Positions 24,853-35,858 of a stretch of DNA of 64,000 bases are shown here, in pieces. Origin of the DNA: Streptomyces sp. SAT1 (lineage in GTDB: Bacteria > Actinomycetota > Actinomycetes > Streptomycetales > Streptomycetaceae); NCBI RefSeq assembly GCF_001654495.1, contig NZ_CP015849.1, forward strand, positions 434,001 to 498,000. The letters run 5' to 3'. A program made the translations under genes and the position numbers. The first letter of the stretch is position 1. Every line of letters begins with the position of its first letter. The notes under the pieces were generated by a model that saw only the letters and a list, made by a program, of their open reading frames with translations, searched no databases and had not been told where the DNA came from.

Positions 24853-26151
24853 GTGAAGCGATCCATTGCCCGAATTGCCGGGATAGCGGGAGCGTTGGGC
24901 CTCGCCCTCACCGCCACGGGATGCGGCGGATCCGACGGCGGCTCGTCCTCCGCCTCCGGCAAGGGATCGATCACATTCTGGGGTTGGGCGCCCGGATACG
25001 AGGACGCCGTCGCCGCCTTCAACAAGAGCCACCCGGACCTCAAGGTCACCTACCAGGCCGTGCAGCCGGGCGCCAAGGGCGGCTACCAGAAGATGCTCAA
25101 CGCGGTGAAGGCGGGCAACGCGCCCTGTCTGGCCCAGGTCGGCTACGAGACGCTGCCCAGCTTCGCCGCCCAGGGCGCCCTGAAGGACGTGACCAAGTAC
25201 GCCTCCGCCGACCAGGGCGACTACCAGAGCGCGGCCTGGCAGTCGGTCTCCCTCGGCGGCGCCGTCTACGGCGCGCCCGTGGACACCGGCCCCATGGCGC
25301 TCTTCTACAACAAGAAGGTCTTCGACTCGCTCGGTCTGAAGCCGCCCGTCACCTGGGACGAGTACCGCGAGGACGCCAAGAGGATCCACGCCTCGAACCC
25401 GCACCGCTACATCTCCTCGCCCTACCTGGACTACGACTACGCGGGCCTCGCCTGGCAGACCGGCGCCGGATGGTTCGGCGTCCAGGGCGACGCCTGGCAG
25501 GTGACCATGGCGTCCGCGGCCAACAAGCGGGTCGCCGACTACTGGCAGGGCCTCGCCGACGACAAGCTGATCAGCGGCGCCCCGATGTACGACCAGGCCT
25601 GGTACACGGGCATCGGCAACGGTGACATCGCCACCGTCGTCGGCGCCGTCTGGCAGGCCGGTGTCATCAAGGGCGGCGCGAAGAGCGGCTCGGGCCAGTG
25701 GGCGGTGGCACCGCTGCCGCAGTGGAGCAAGGGCGCCGGCCAGGTGGGCAACGCGGGCGGCTCCGCGACCGCCGTCCTCAAGGGCTGCGACAACCCCGAG
25801 GGCGCCTGGGAGTTCGCGCACTGGCTCGGCACCGACCGCGACGCCTTCGGCGGCCTGGTCGAGAAGGCCGCGCTCTACCCGGCCGCCAAGAAGCTGCTCG
25901 ACCTGCCCCAGCTGAAGGGCGGCGACCCGTACTTCGGCGGCCAGAAGATCTACGACGTGTTCGCCGCCGCCGCGCCGCAGGTCAACTCCAGCTGGACCTG
26001 GGGCCCGCTGATGACCAAGACCGCCGCCGACCTCGACGACGGCCTCGGCAAGGCGTGGGCGGGCAAGGGCACGATCGCCGGCGCGCTCAGCGGCGCGCAG
26101 GACAAGACCGTGTCGGAGATGAAGAAGCAGGGCCTGAAGGTCGCCGAGTGA
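24853..26151 (+). CDS. CUT1 ABC transporter sugar-binding lipoprotein
   Basis: A 432-residue extracellular solute-binding protein (family 1). The lipoprotein signal MKRSIARIAGIAGALGLALT ends with lipobox TGC at Cys24, followed by a Ser/Gly-rich tether. The mature part has ITFWGWAPGYEDAVAAFNKSHPDLKV and DTGPMALFYNKKVFDSLG, typical of oligosaccharide-binding proteins. A very good site (CAGGAGGAG) precedes GTG 24853. Its stop overlaps the first permease (GTGA). Import of a galactoside is inferred from the GH35 gene at the end of the same operon. Confidence 0.92.
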   Translation: MKRSIARIAGIAGALGLALTATGCGGSDGGSSSASGKGSITFWGWAPGYEDAVAAFNKSHPDLKVTYQAVQPGAKGGYQKMLNAVKAGNAPCLAQVGYETLPSFAAQGALKDVTKYASADQGDYQSAAWQSVSLGGAVYGAPVDTGPMALFYNKKVFDSLGLKPPVTWDEYREDAKRIHASNPHRYISSPYLDYDYAGLAWQTGAGWFGVQGDAWQVTMASAANKRVADYWQGLADDKLISGAPMYDQAWYTGIGNGDIATVVGAVWQAGVIKGGAKSGSGQWAVAPLPQWSKGAGQVGNAGGSATAVLKGCDNPEGAWEFAHWLGTDRDAFGGLVEKAALYPAAKKLLDLPQLKGGDPYFGGQKIYDVFAAAAPQVNSSWTWGPLMTKTAADLDDGLGKAWAGKGTIAGALSGAQDKTVSEMKKQGLKVAE

Positions 26152-27140
26152 ACGAGTCCGTGATCGACGGGGCTCCCGCGGCGCCGGCCGTGAGCGGCGG
26201 CCGGCGCACCGCCGGCGCCGCCCGGCCGGCGCCCGCCGCCGCGCCCGCGCGTCCGGCCCGCTCACGCCGCCTGCGGCCCCTGCTCTTCTGCGCCCCCTTC
26301 CTGGTCCTGTTCGCCGCGATGTACGTCGCGCCGATCGTCTACGCGGCGGTCAGCAGCCTGTTCACCGTGCACCGCTCCGGCCTCGGCCTGACCGCCCCGA
26401 CCAAGGTCTTCGACCCGCTGGGCAACTACAGCAGGGCGTTCGGCGACGGCGCCTTCCTGTCCTCGCTCGGCCGGGTCGCGCTGTTCGGCCTGGTCCAGGT
26501 CCCGGTGATGCTCGGCACGGCTCTGGCCCTCGCCCTGCTGATCGACTCCCGCTCCGCGCGCGGCAAGGGCTTCTTCCGGCTCTCCAGCTTCCTGCCGTAC
26601 GCCATCCCCGGCGTGAGCGCCGCGCTGGTCTGGTCGTTCATGTACTCCTCGCAGTCCAGCCCGATCAACCGGCTGCTGCACCCGGTCGGCTTCTCGATCC
26701 CGTTCTTCCACAGCGAGGTGGTGCTGTGGTCGGTGGCGAACATCGTCACCTGGAGCTGGGCCGGGTACAACATGATCATCATCTACGCGGCGCTCCAGTC
26801 GATCCCCGCGGAGGTGCTGGAGGCCGCCCGGATGGACGGCGCCTCGGCCCTGCGGATCGCCTGGAGCATCAAGATCCCGGCGGTGCGCGGCGCGCTGGTC
26901 CTCACCGCCGTGTTCTCCATCATCGGCTCGGCGCAGCTCTACAACGAGCCGACCGTGCTCCAGCCCGTCTCCGACGGCTCGATCTCCTCGGCGTTCACCC
27001 CGATCATGTCCGCGCAGAACGCGGTCGCGGCGGGCAACTACCCGTACGCCGCCGCGCAGTCCGTCCTCCTGGCCCTCCTGGTGGGTGTCGTGTCCTTCGT
27101 GTTCTTCAAGCTGACCCACCGCGGGGAGGAGCAGGCATGA
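26148..27140 (+). CDS. CUT1 ABC sugar transporter permease (MalF/LacF type)
   Basis: A 330-residue permease with six predicted helices after an Ala/Pro/Arg-rich cytoplasmic N-terminus of about 40 residues. The EAA loop is EVLEAARMDGASALRIAWSI (about 223-242), which docks to the ATPase. GTG 26148 overlaps the preceding stop and ATGA joins it to the second permease. No ATPase gene is present; in Streptomyces the shared subunit MsiK, encoded elsewhere, commonly energises such importers. Confidence 0.92.
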   Translation: MNESVIDGAPAAPAVSGGRRTAGAARPAPAAAPARPARSRRLRPLLFCAPFLVLFAAMYVAPIVYAAVSSLFTVHRSGLGLTAPTKVFDPLGNYSRAFGDGAFLSSLGRVALFGLVQVPVMLGTALALALLIDSRSARGKGFFRLSSFLPYAIPGVSAALVWSFMYSSQSSPINRLLHPVGFSIPFFHSEVVLWSVANIVTWSWAGYNMIIIYAALQSIPAEVLEAARMDGASALRIAWSIKIPAVRGALVLTAVFSIIGSAQLYNEPTVLQPVSDGSISSAFTPIMSAQNAVAAGNYPYAAAQSVLLALLVGVVSFVFFKLTHRGEEQA

Positions 27141-28012
27141 GCGCGCTGAGCACACGGCCCGCCCTGGTCCGCTCGCGCCGGGAGAGCCGCCCGGCGAGCC
27201 GCGTCACCGTCATGGCGCTGCTGGGCCTGTCGGCCTTCTACTTCCTCTTCCCGCTGTGGTGGCTGCTGGTCTCGGCGACCAAGCCGTTCGGCGAGCAGTT
27301 CTCCGGCAACGGCCTGTGGTTCGACGGCTTCGGGCTGTTCGGCAACATCTCCCGGCTCAGCTCCCAGGACGGCGGCATCTTCTGGCGCTGGATGCTCAAC
27401 AGCGTGCTGTACTGCGGGGTCGGCGCCCTGCTCGGCACCGCCTTCTCGGCGCTGGCCGGGTACGCGCTCGCCAAGTACGACTTCCCCGGGCGCGGCGCGG
27501 TGTTCGGCGCGGTCCTGGCGGCCGTACTGGTGCCCAAGGTGCTGTTCACGCTGCCGCTGTACCTGATGTTCTCCGGGGTGCATCTGATCGACAACCCGCT
27601 GGCCGTGCTGCTGCCCAGCGTGGTCAGCCCGTTCGGCGTCTACCTCTCCCGGGTGTTCGCCGCGCAGACGGTGCCCGACGAGGTGCTGGAGGCCGGACGG
27701 CTGGACGGCGCGGGCGAGTTCCGCATCTTCCGTACCATCGGGGTGCGGATGATGCTGCCCGCGCTGGTGACGATCTTCCTGTTCCAGTTCGTGGAGATCT
27801 GGAACAACTACCTGCTGCCCGCGATGGTGCTCGGCGACGACCGGCTGCAACCGGTCACGGTCGGCCTGGTCGGCTGGAACGCCAGCCATGTCGCGGTGCC
27901 GCCCCCGCTGGTCGTCATCGGCTCGCTGGTGTCCGTCGTCCCGCTTCTGATCGCCTTCCTCGCGCTCCAGCGGTTCTGGCGCGCGGGCATGACCGCCGGA
28001 GCCGTCAAGTGA
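27137..28012 (+). CDS. CUT1 ABC sugar transporter permease (MalG/LacG type)
   Basis: A 291-residue permease with six helices. The EAA loop EVLEAGRLDGAGEFRIFRTI is at about residues 181-200, and FLFQFVEIWNNYLLPAMVL near 216-234 is characteristic of the MalG-side subunit. ATG 27137 is coupled to the first permease and has GGAGGAG upstream. Its stop codon overlaps the GH35 start (GTGA), so enzyme and importer are made together. Confidence 0.92.
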   Translation: MSALSTRPALVRSRRESRPASRVTVMALLGLSAFYFLFPLWWLLVSATKPFGEQFSGNGLWFDGFGLFGNISRLSSQDGGIFWRWMLNSVLYCGVGALLGTAFSALAGYALAKYDFPGRGAVFGAVLAAVLVPKVLFTLPLYLMFSGVHLIDNPLAVLLPSVVSPFGVYLSRVFAAQTVPDEVLEAGRLDGAGEFRIFRTIGVRMMLPALVTIFLFQFVEIWNNYLLPAMVLGDDRLQPVTVGLVGWNASHVAVPPPLVVIGSLVSVVPLLIAFLALQRFWRAGMTAGAVK

Positions 28013-29850
28013 CCACCTCAGCACCGCAGTCCGCGCACACCGCCGCCGCACCGGAGGCGGCCCCGCCCCTGCTCACCCACGCGGACGGCACGCTGCTGCG
28101 GGCGGGCCGCCCGCACCGCGTCCTGGCCGGCTCGCTGCACTACTTCCGCGTCCACCCCGCCCAGTGGGCCGACCGGCTGCACCGGCTCGCCGCGCTCGGC
28201 CTCAACACCGTGGACACCTACGTCCCGTGGAACTTCCACGAACGCGTGCCGGGCAAGGCCGGGTTCGACGGCTGGCGGGACCTGCCGCGCTTCGCGGCCC
28301 TGGCGCAGGAGGCGGGACTCGACGTCATCGTGCGCCCGGGTCCGTACATCTGCGCCGAATGGGACAACGGCGGTCTCCCGGCCTGGCTGACCGGTACCCC
28401 GGGCATGCTGCTGCGCACCTGCCACGGGCCCTTCCTGGACGCCGTCGCCCGCTGGTTCGACGAGCTGATCCCGCGCGTCGCCGCACTCCAGGCGGGCCGC
28501 GGCGGACCGGTCGTCGCGGTGCAGATCGAGAACGAGTACGGCAGTCACGGCGACGACCAGGACTATCTGCGCTGGGTGCGCGACGCCCTGGTGGCGCGCG
28601 GGATCACCGAGCTGCTGTACACGGCGGACGGGCCGACGGCGCTGATGCAGGACGGTGGCAGCGTGCCCGGCGAGCTGGCGGCGGCGACGTTCGGTTCGCG
28701 TCCGGACGAGGCGGCGGCCCTGCTGCGCTCGCGGCGCGCCGGCGAGCCGTTCGTCTGCGCCGAGTTCTGGAACGGCTGGTTCGACCACTGGGGCGAGAAG
28801 CACCATGTGCGGTCCGCCGTCAGCGCGGCCGAGGACGTGGGCCGCATCCTCGACGCGGGCGGTTCGGTGAGCCTGTACATGGCGCACGGCGGCACCAACT
28901 TCGGGCTCTGGGCCGGTGCCAACCACGACGGCCAGCGCCTCCAGCCGACGGTCACGAGCTACGACTCGGACGCGCCCATCGCCGAACACGGCGCGCTCAC
29001 CCCGAAGTTCCACGCCCTGCGCGAGAAGCTGGCCGCGCCCGGCGCCGGTGCGGCCCGGGAGCTTCCCGAGCCGCCCGCCGACGCCCCGCTGCTCACGCCG
29101 CGCACCCTGGAGGTCACCCGGCACCCCGGTCTGCTGAGCGCGCTGCGGGCGGTGGCCGAGCCGGTGCGCGCCCCGCTGCCGCTGAGCTTCGAGGAGCTGG
29201 GCCAGGCGTCCGGTCTGGTGCTGTACTCGGCCGAGCCGCTGCTGCCGCCGGGGCCCCAGGAGCTGACCGTCACCGGGCTGCACGACCGCGCCCAGGTGTT
29301 CGTCGACGGCGCCCCCGTGGCCGTGCTGGACCGCGAGACGGCCTCCTTCACGGTGCCGGGTGCCGGGGCCCGGGTGCGTCTCGAACTGCTGGTGGAGAAC
29401 CAGGGCCGGATCAATTACGGGCCCCTGCTCGGCCAGGGCAAGGGCATCCTGGGCGGGGTCCGGGTGGAGCGGCGGCTGGTCCACGGCTGGACCATGCGCC
29501 GGCTGCCGCTGGACGAGTGGGGGCGGCCGGAGACCGGCCGGGCGCTCGCGGCGGCGTCCGGCGAGGACCGGGCCGGATTCGCCACCGCCCGGCTCACCGT
29601 GACCGAGCCGGCCGACACCTTCCTGGCCCTGCCGGGCTTCTGCAAGGGCTTCGTCTGGGTCGGCGACACCCTGCTGGGCCGCTACTGGGAGGCCGGCCCG
29701 CAGACCACGCTCTATCTGCCCGCTCCGCTGCTGAGGGCCGGGGAGAACACCCTCACCGTCCTGGAGCTGGAGCGCTTCGGCGACCGTCTCGCCCTGCTGG
29801 ACGGACCTGAGCTCGGACCGGCCGAGGAGTACGTCGAGACCTTCGACTGA
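28009..29850 (+). CDS. Glycoside hydrolase family 35 beta-galactosidase (cytoplasmic)
   Basis: A 613-residue protein without signal peptide. The barrel opens with GSLHYFRVHPAQWADRL and NTVDTYVPWNFHE. The acid/base Glu is in VVAVQIENEYG (about residue 175-183) and the nucleophile Glu in CAEFWNGWFDHWG (about 248). GGTNFG completes the GH35 pattern. C-terminal jelly-roll domains include VFVDGAPVAVLDR and GRINYGPLLGQGKGI. As the last gene of the importer operon it probably splits the imported galactoside in the cytoplasm. Confidence 0.93.
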   Translation: MTTSAPQSAHTAAAPEAAPPLLTHADGTLLRAGRPHRVLAGSLHYFRVHPAQWADRLHRLAALGLNTVDTYVPWNFHERVPGKAGFDGWRDLPRFAALAQEAGLDVIVRPGPYICAEWDNGGLPAWLTGTPGMLLRTCHGPFLDAVARWFDELIPRVAALQAGRGGPVVAVQIENEYGSHGDDQDYLRWVRDALVARGITELLYTADGPTALMQDGGSVPGELAAATFGSRPDEAAALLRSRRAGEPFVCAEFWNGWFDHWGEKHHVRSAVSAAEDVGRILDAGGSVSLYMAHGGTNFGLWAGANHDGQRLQPTVTSYDSDAPIAEHGALTPKFHALREKLAAPGAGAARELPEPPADAPLLTPRTLEVTRHPGLLSALRAVAEPVRAPLPLSFEELGQASGLVLYSAEPLLPPGPQELTVTGLHDRAQVFVDGAPVAVLDRETASFTVPGAGARVRLELLVENQGRINYGPLLGQGKGILGGVRVERRLVHGWTMRRLPLDEWGRPETGRALAAASGEDRAGFATARLTVTEPADTFLALPGFCKGFVWVGDTLLGRYWEAGPQTTLYLPAPLLRAGENTLTVLELERFGDRLALLDGPELGPAEEYVETFD

Positions 29851-29927
29851 CCGCGCACCGCCGAGGGGGGCCACCGACCGGACCGGCACCGACACCGGTC
29901 CGCCGCACCGCACAGGAACCACACCCA

Positions 29928-29954
29928 GGGGCCGGCGCACCCCGCGCCGGCCCC
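29928..29954. terminator. Hairpin between GH35 and the ricin-lectin gene
   Basis: A perfect inverted repeat (GGGGCCGGCGC, loop ACCCC, GCGCCGGCCCC) ends only 19 bp before the next start codon. It can terminate the importer operon. If the next gene is transcribed through it, the hairpin sits in its leader and could act as an attenuator or RNA stabiliser. Confidence 0.55.
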
Positions 29955-29973
29955 CTCCCGAGAAGGAGAACCT

Positions 29974-32204
29974 GTGTCCACTCACCGCAAGAGACTGGCC
30001 GGAGCGCTGCTCGCCGCGGTCCTCGCCGCGGCGACGGCCGTCACCGGCGGCGAGGCCCTCGCCGCCCCCGAGGCACCGGCGGCCGCCGCCCCCTCCTACA
30101 CCGTCACCGTCGGCGCGAAGGGCTCCTGGACCCACCCGGACGACACCCCGGCCGCCCCGTACCTCGACAAGGACGGCACGTTCCACTTCCAGCAGGCCCA
30201 CTCCCTGTACGGCGCGAACGACGGCCGCGCGTGGACCTTCTTCACCGGCAAGGACCTGGACAGCGCCACCCGCGACGGCGCCCTGAGCGACGCGGTGGAC
30301 CCGGCCGAGTCCCGTGACCGCAACAACGACACCACCTGGCGCTGCAACAACAGCCCACCGGCCGGGAGTCGAGCTACGCGCCCACCGGTTCGAGCTACGC
30401 GCAGAAGAACTACTGCGATCTGGCGGGCGTGTGGGTCGACCCGGACACCGGCGACTGGTACGGGCTGGTCCACAACGAGTTCACCCCGCAGCCCTTCGGC
30501 GACGGCCTGCACTACGACGCGATCGACTACGCCGTCTCCAAGGACCAGGGGCGGACCTGGACCGTCGAGGACCATGTGATCACCTCGCCGTACAGCACGA
30601 AGCGCGGTGACACGGCGGCCTTCCCGCAGCAGACCTTCGACTACGGCGACGGCGACCCGCGCCTGTTCGCGGACACCGCCTCCGGCTACTTCTACGTCTT
30701 CTACGGCTCGCGGATCGTGGACAAGGGCGGCAGCTGGAAGGCGTTCCACGCGCATGTCGCCCGCGCGCCGATCGCCTCCAAGATGGCGCCGGGCTCGTGG
30801 CAGAAGTGGTACGACGGCGCCTGGTCCCAGCCCGGCACGGGCGGCCGGGAGAGCAACATGGTGCCGGTCGACTCCGCGCACCCCACGGGCTACACCCCGG
30901 CGGACAAGGAGTACGACCCGACGCGCGCCGGCACGGTCGCCCAGCAGGTGGCGGCGGGCACCACTCCCCCGACCTCGCCGCTGTTCGTCATGGACATCAC
31001 CTACAACGCCTATCTGGGCCTGTACATAGGAGAGCCCCAGGCGGTCGACCAGAGCGGCGGCGCGCCGCAGCAGTTCTACGCCACCGACGACCTGGCCTCG
31101 CAGAAGTGGCGGCTGATCGGTGACACCGGCGGGCACACCACCGCCTCCTGGTACCGCTGGTTCCTGGACCCGGCGAACCGGACCAGTTCGGCGGTGGTCG
31201 GCAAGTCGTTCCGCTCCTACTGCTCCTTCGGCTGCTCGGGCGGCTCGTCCGGCGAGTACGTGAACGTCACCATCGGCTCCTCGGCGCCGACCGCTCCCCT
31301 GGACACGAGCCGCGCCTACCGTGTCTCCAGCGGCGGCGGCCGGGTCCTCGCGCAGGTCACCGGGGGCTCCGCGGCCACCTCCGAGGCGAGCGCGAACGGT
31401 TCCGCCCTCCAGCCGTGGATCTTCACCGGCAACGGCGACGGCTCGTACCGCGTCGCCAACGCGTCCACCGGCGGCCTGCTGGGCGTGGACTCCTCCGCCA
31501 CCGCGCAGCGCGCCTGGGGCACCCGGCCCACCGTCACCCCGGCGGGACCGGGCGGCGCCACCGTGGGACAGCAGTGGTGGGTCGTGCCCGGCACCGCGGC
31601 GGACGGCCGGGCGAACGGCACGTACCGGCTGGTCAACCGCTACAGCGGTCTGGTGGTCGGTCTGTCGGGCGAGTCGGCGCGGCCCGCCGAGACCACCCCG
31701 GCCCGCTTCTGGAACGCCGGCGGCGGGGTCGGCGGCACGCGCACCGGGGCCGAGCAGACGCTGACGCTCACGCCGACCGGGGCGGCCCAGGCGCCGCTGG
31801 AGGGCACACACACCCTCACCACCGGCCAGAAGGTGCTGGAGAGCCCCGGCCGCAGCACCACCGCGGGCACGGCGCTCGGCATCTGGACGCCGAACGGCGG
31901 CGACCACCAGAAGTGGCGGTTCACCCGGCAGGACGACGGCTCCTACGAGCTGGTCAACCTCGCCTCGGGGCTGTGCGCCGACGTGGAGAGCGGTTCCACC
32001 GCCTCCGGCGCCCGGGTGATCCAGTGGACCTGCACCGGCGGCACCAACCAGCGCTGGAGGGTCGGTGCCGCGGCGGACGGCACCTCCACCGTGGCCTCGG
32101 TGCGCAGCGGGCTGCTGCTGACCGCCGGTTCGACGGCCGACGGCGCCGCGGTGACGCAGCGCCCCGCGGCGGACTCACCGCTCCAGCGGTGGCTGATCGG
32201 CTGA
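29974..32204 (+). pseudogene. Secreted beta-propeller protein with ricin-type lectin domains, broken by a frameshift
   Basis: GTG 29974 (AAGGAG upstream) starts a signal peptide (RLAGALLAAVLAAATAVTGG) and a propeller-like domain (GKGSWTHPDDTPAAPYLDKDGTFHF style repeats). The frame is lost at the CCC run 30354-30356. One missing base restores the sense as N-N-S-P-T-G-R-E-S-S-Y, and the protein then continues in another frame to 32204. The second part holds the rest of the propeller (YDAIDYAVSKDQGRTWTVED, DPRLFADTASGYFYVFYGS) and two RICIN/beta-trefoil-like regions with QxW repeats (ENHQKWRF-type, GGTNQRWRVG, SPLQRWLIG). The intact length would be about 743 residues. A sequencing error in a C-run is as likely as a true mutation. 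It probably bound or cut glycans outside the cell. Confidence 0.75.
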
Positions 32205-32216
32205 TCGCCCCGCCCC

Positions 32217-32258
32217 GCGCCCGCCCGGTCCCCGGCCTCCCGGGGGCCGGGCGGGCGC
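32217..32258. terminator. Large hairpin terminator after the ricin-lectin gene
   Basis: Outer arms GCGCCCGCCCGG (32217-32228) and CCGGGCGGGCGC (32247-32258) are perfect, and an inner CCCCGG/CCGGGG stem extends the hairpin. Confidence 0.7.
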
Positions 32259-32310
32259 CGCCGTGTTTACGCGTGCCCTGTTCGCGCCAGTCGTGTTTAG
32301 AGCCCAGGGC

Positions 32311-32335
32311 GTTTATGGCCCGGAGCGCCGGGTCA
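32311..32335 (+). promoter_or_regulatory. SigB-like promoter before the PRC-barrel gene
   Basis: GTTTAT (32311) and GGGTCA (32330) are separated as in the Streptomyces SigB-family pattern GTTT-N14/16-GGGTA, 30 bp before the start codon. GTTTA also occurs at 32265 and 32295. The -10 differs from consensus at its fifth base. Confidence 0.35.
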
Positions 32336-32363
32336 CTCATCGGTACGACGGCAGGGAGCAGAC

Positions 32364-32720
32364 ATGATTCGTTCAGCGGACCTCCGCGAATGGCGCAACC
32401 ACGACGTGGTCGACCAGGAGGGTCACAAGATCGGCGCGCTGGAAGCGGTCTATGTGGACACCGGCACCGACGAGCCGGCCATGGTGACCGTCCGCGCGGG
32501 GCTGCCCACCCGGCAGCGCCTGTTCTTCGTCCCGGTCGACGACGCGGTCGTGGGGCCCGACTACCTGAAGGTGGCCCAGCCCAAGGGGCTGGTCAAGAAG
32601 GCCCCCTCCATCGGCACGGACGACGTGCTGCCCGCCGAGCAGGAGGCCGCGATCTTCCAGCACTACGACCTGCCCTACCGCCCCGGCGTCGGCGGAGAGC
32701 GGCGGCTCGCCCGCCGCTGA
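32364..32720 (+). CDS. PRC-barrel domain protein
   Basis: A 118-residue protein whose first 75 residues form a PRC-barrel (RNHDVVDQEGHKIGALEAVYVDTGTDEPAMVTVR, ending VVGPDYLKVA). A basic linker and a short C-terminal segment with EQEAAIFQHYDLPYRP follow; this tail is common in actinobacterial stress-related PRC proteins. ATG 32364 has GGGAGCA upstream. A SigB-like promoter suggests induction by osmotic or general stress. Function of the family in Streptomyces is not established. Confidence 0.85.
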   Translation: MIRSADLREWRNHDVVDQEGHKIGALEAVYVDTGTDEPAMVTVRAGLPTRQRLFFVPVDDAVVGPDYLKVAQPKGLVKKAPSIGTDDVLPAEQEAAIFQHYDLPYRPGVGGERRLARR

Positions 32721-32750
32721 CCGGTGGGGCCGTGCCCCGAGGAGGAGCAG

Positions 32751-32978
32751 ATGGCCATCGACACCGTCGAACGGTTCCTGACCGCCCTCGACCCGCGCCA
32801 CCGGGAGCAGGTGCGGGAACTGCCCCGGGAGGAGCGGGACCGGCTCGCCGCCACCTGGGAGGACGAGCTGCGCGAGGACACCGACCTCGACACCCTGAGC
32901 GAGCTGTCGCCCGCCGCGGCCGAGAGCGAGGCGGCGGCGCGGGTCGCCCGGAAGGTCCTCGACGGACCGCGGGACTGA
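32751..32978 (+). CDS. Small acidic protein of unknown function
   Basis: A 75-residue hydrophilic, Glu/Asp/Arg-rich, wholly helical-looking protein (TVERFLTALDPRHREQVREL, AATWEDELREDTDL). GAGGAGCAG stands before ATG 32751, 30 bp after the PRC-barrel stop, so it is probably co-transcribed with it. No family recognised. The good ribosome site and balanced composition support a real gene. Confidence 0.6.
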   Translation: MAIDTVERFLTALDPRHREQVRELPREERDRLAATWEDELREDTDLDTLSELSPAAAESEAAARVARKVLDGPRD

Positions 32979-33063
32979 GGGCCGCGCACCTGGCGCCCGG
33001 CGCCCGCCGCGCCTCTGGTGAAGGAGGCGGGCGCCGCCGCCCGGCCAGGGCGTGAGCGCACGT

Positions 33064-33091
33064 CCGGGCCGGCCGCGGCGGGCCGGCCCGG
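33064..33091. terminator. Bidirectional terminator between the small acidic protein and katG
   Basis: A perfect 11-bp inverted repeat (CCGGGCCGGCC, loop GCGGCG, GGCCGGCCCGG) ends 12 bp beyond the katG stop, between convergent genes. Confidence 0.7.
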
Positions 33092-33103
33092 AGGCACGGG
33101 CGG

Positions 33104-35808
<2,705 letters not shown>

Positions 35809-35815
35809 GGCGCAG

Positions 35816-35858
35816 AACCTACCGCCGCAAAGACGAACCGTTCAAGAAAACGAACGGT
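35816..35858 (-). promoter_or_regulatory. furA-katG promoter with Fur-type inverted repeat
   Basis: On the minus strand TTGAAC (35845-35840), an 18-bp spacer and TAGGTT (35821-35816) form a good promoter. The inverted repeat ACCGTTC-N8-GAACGGT (35837-35858), AT-rich in its centre, covers the -35 box. The last codons and the stop of the upstream channel gene lie inside this operator. Confidence 0.6.

Noticed and set aside
30354..30356. Programmed ribosomal frameshift at the CCC run
   Set aside because: There is no canonical slippery heptamer and no obvious downstream pseudoknot; mutation or sequencing error is simpler.
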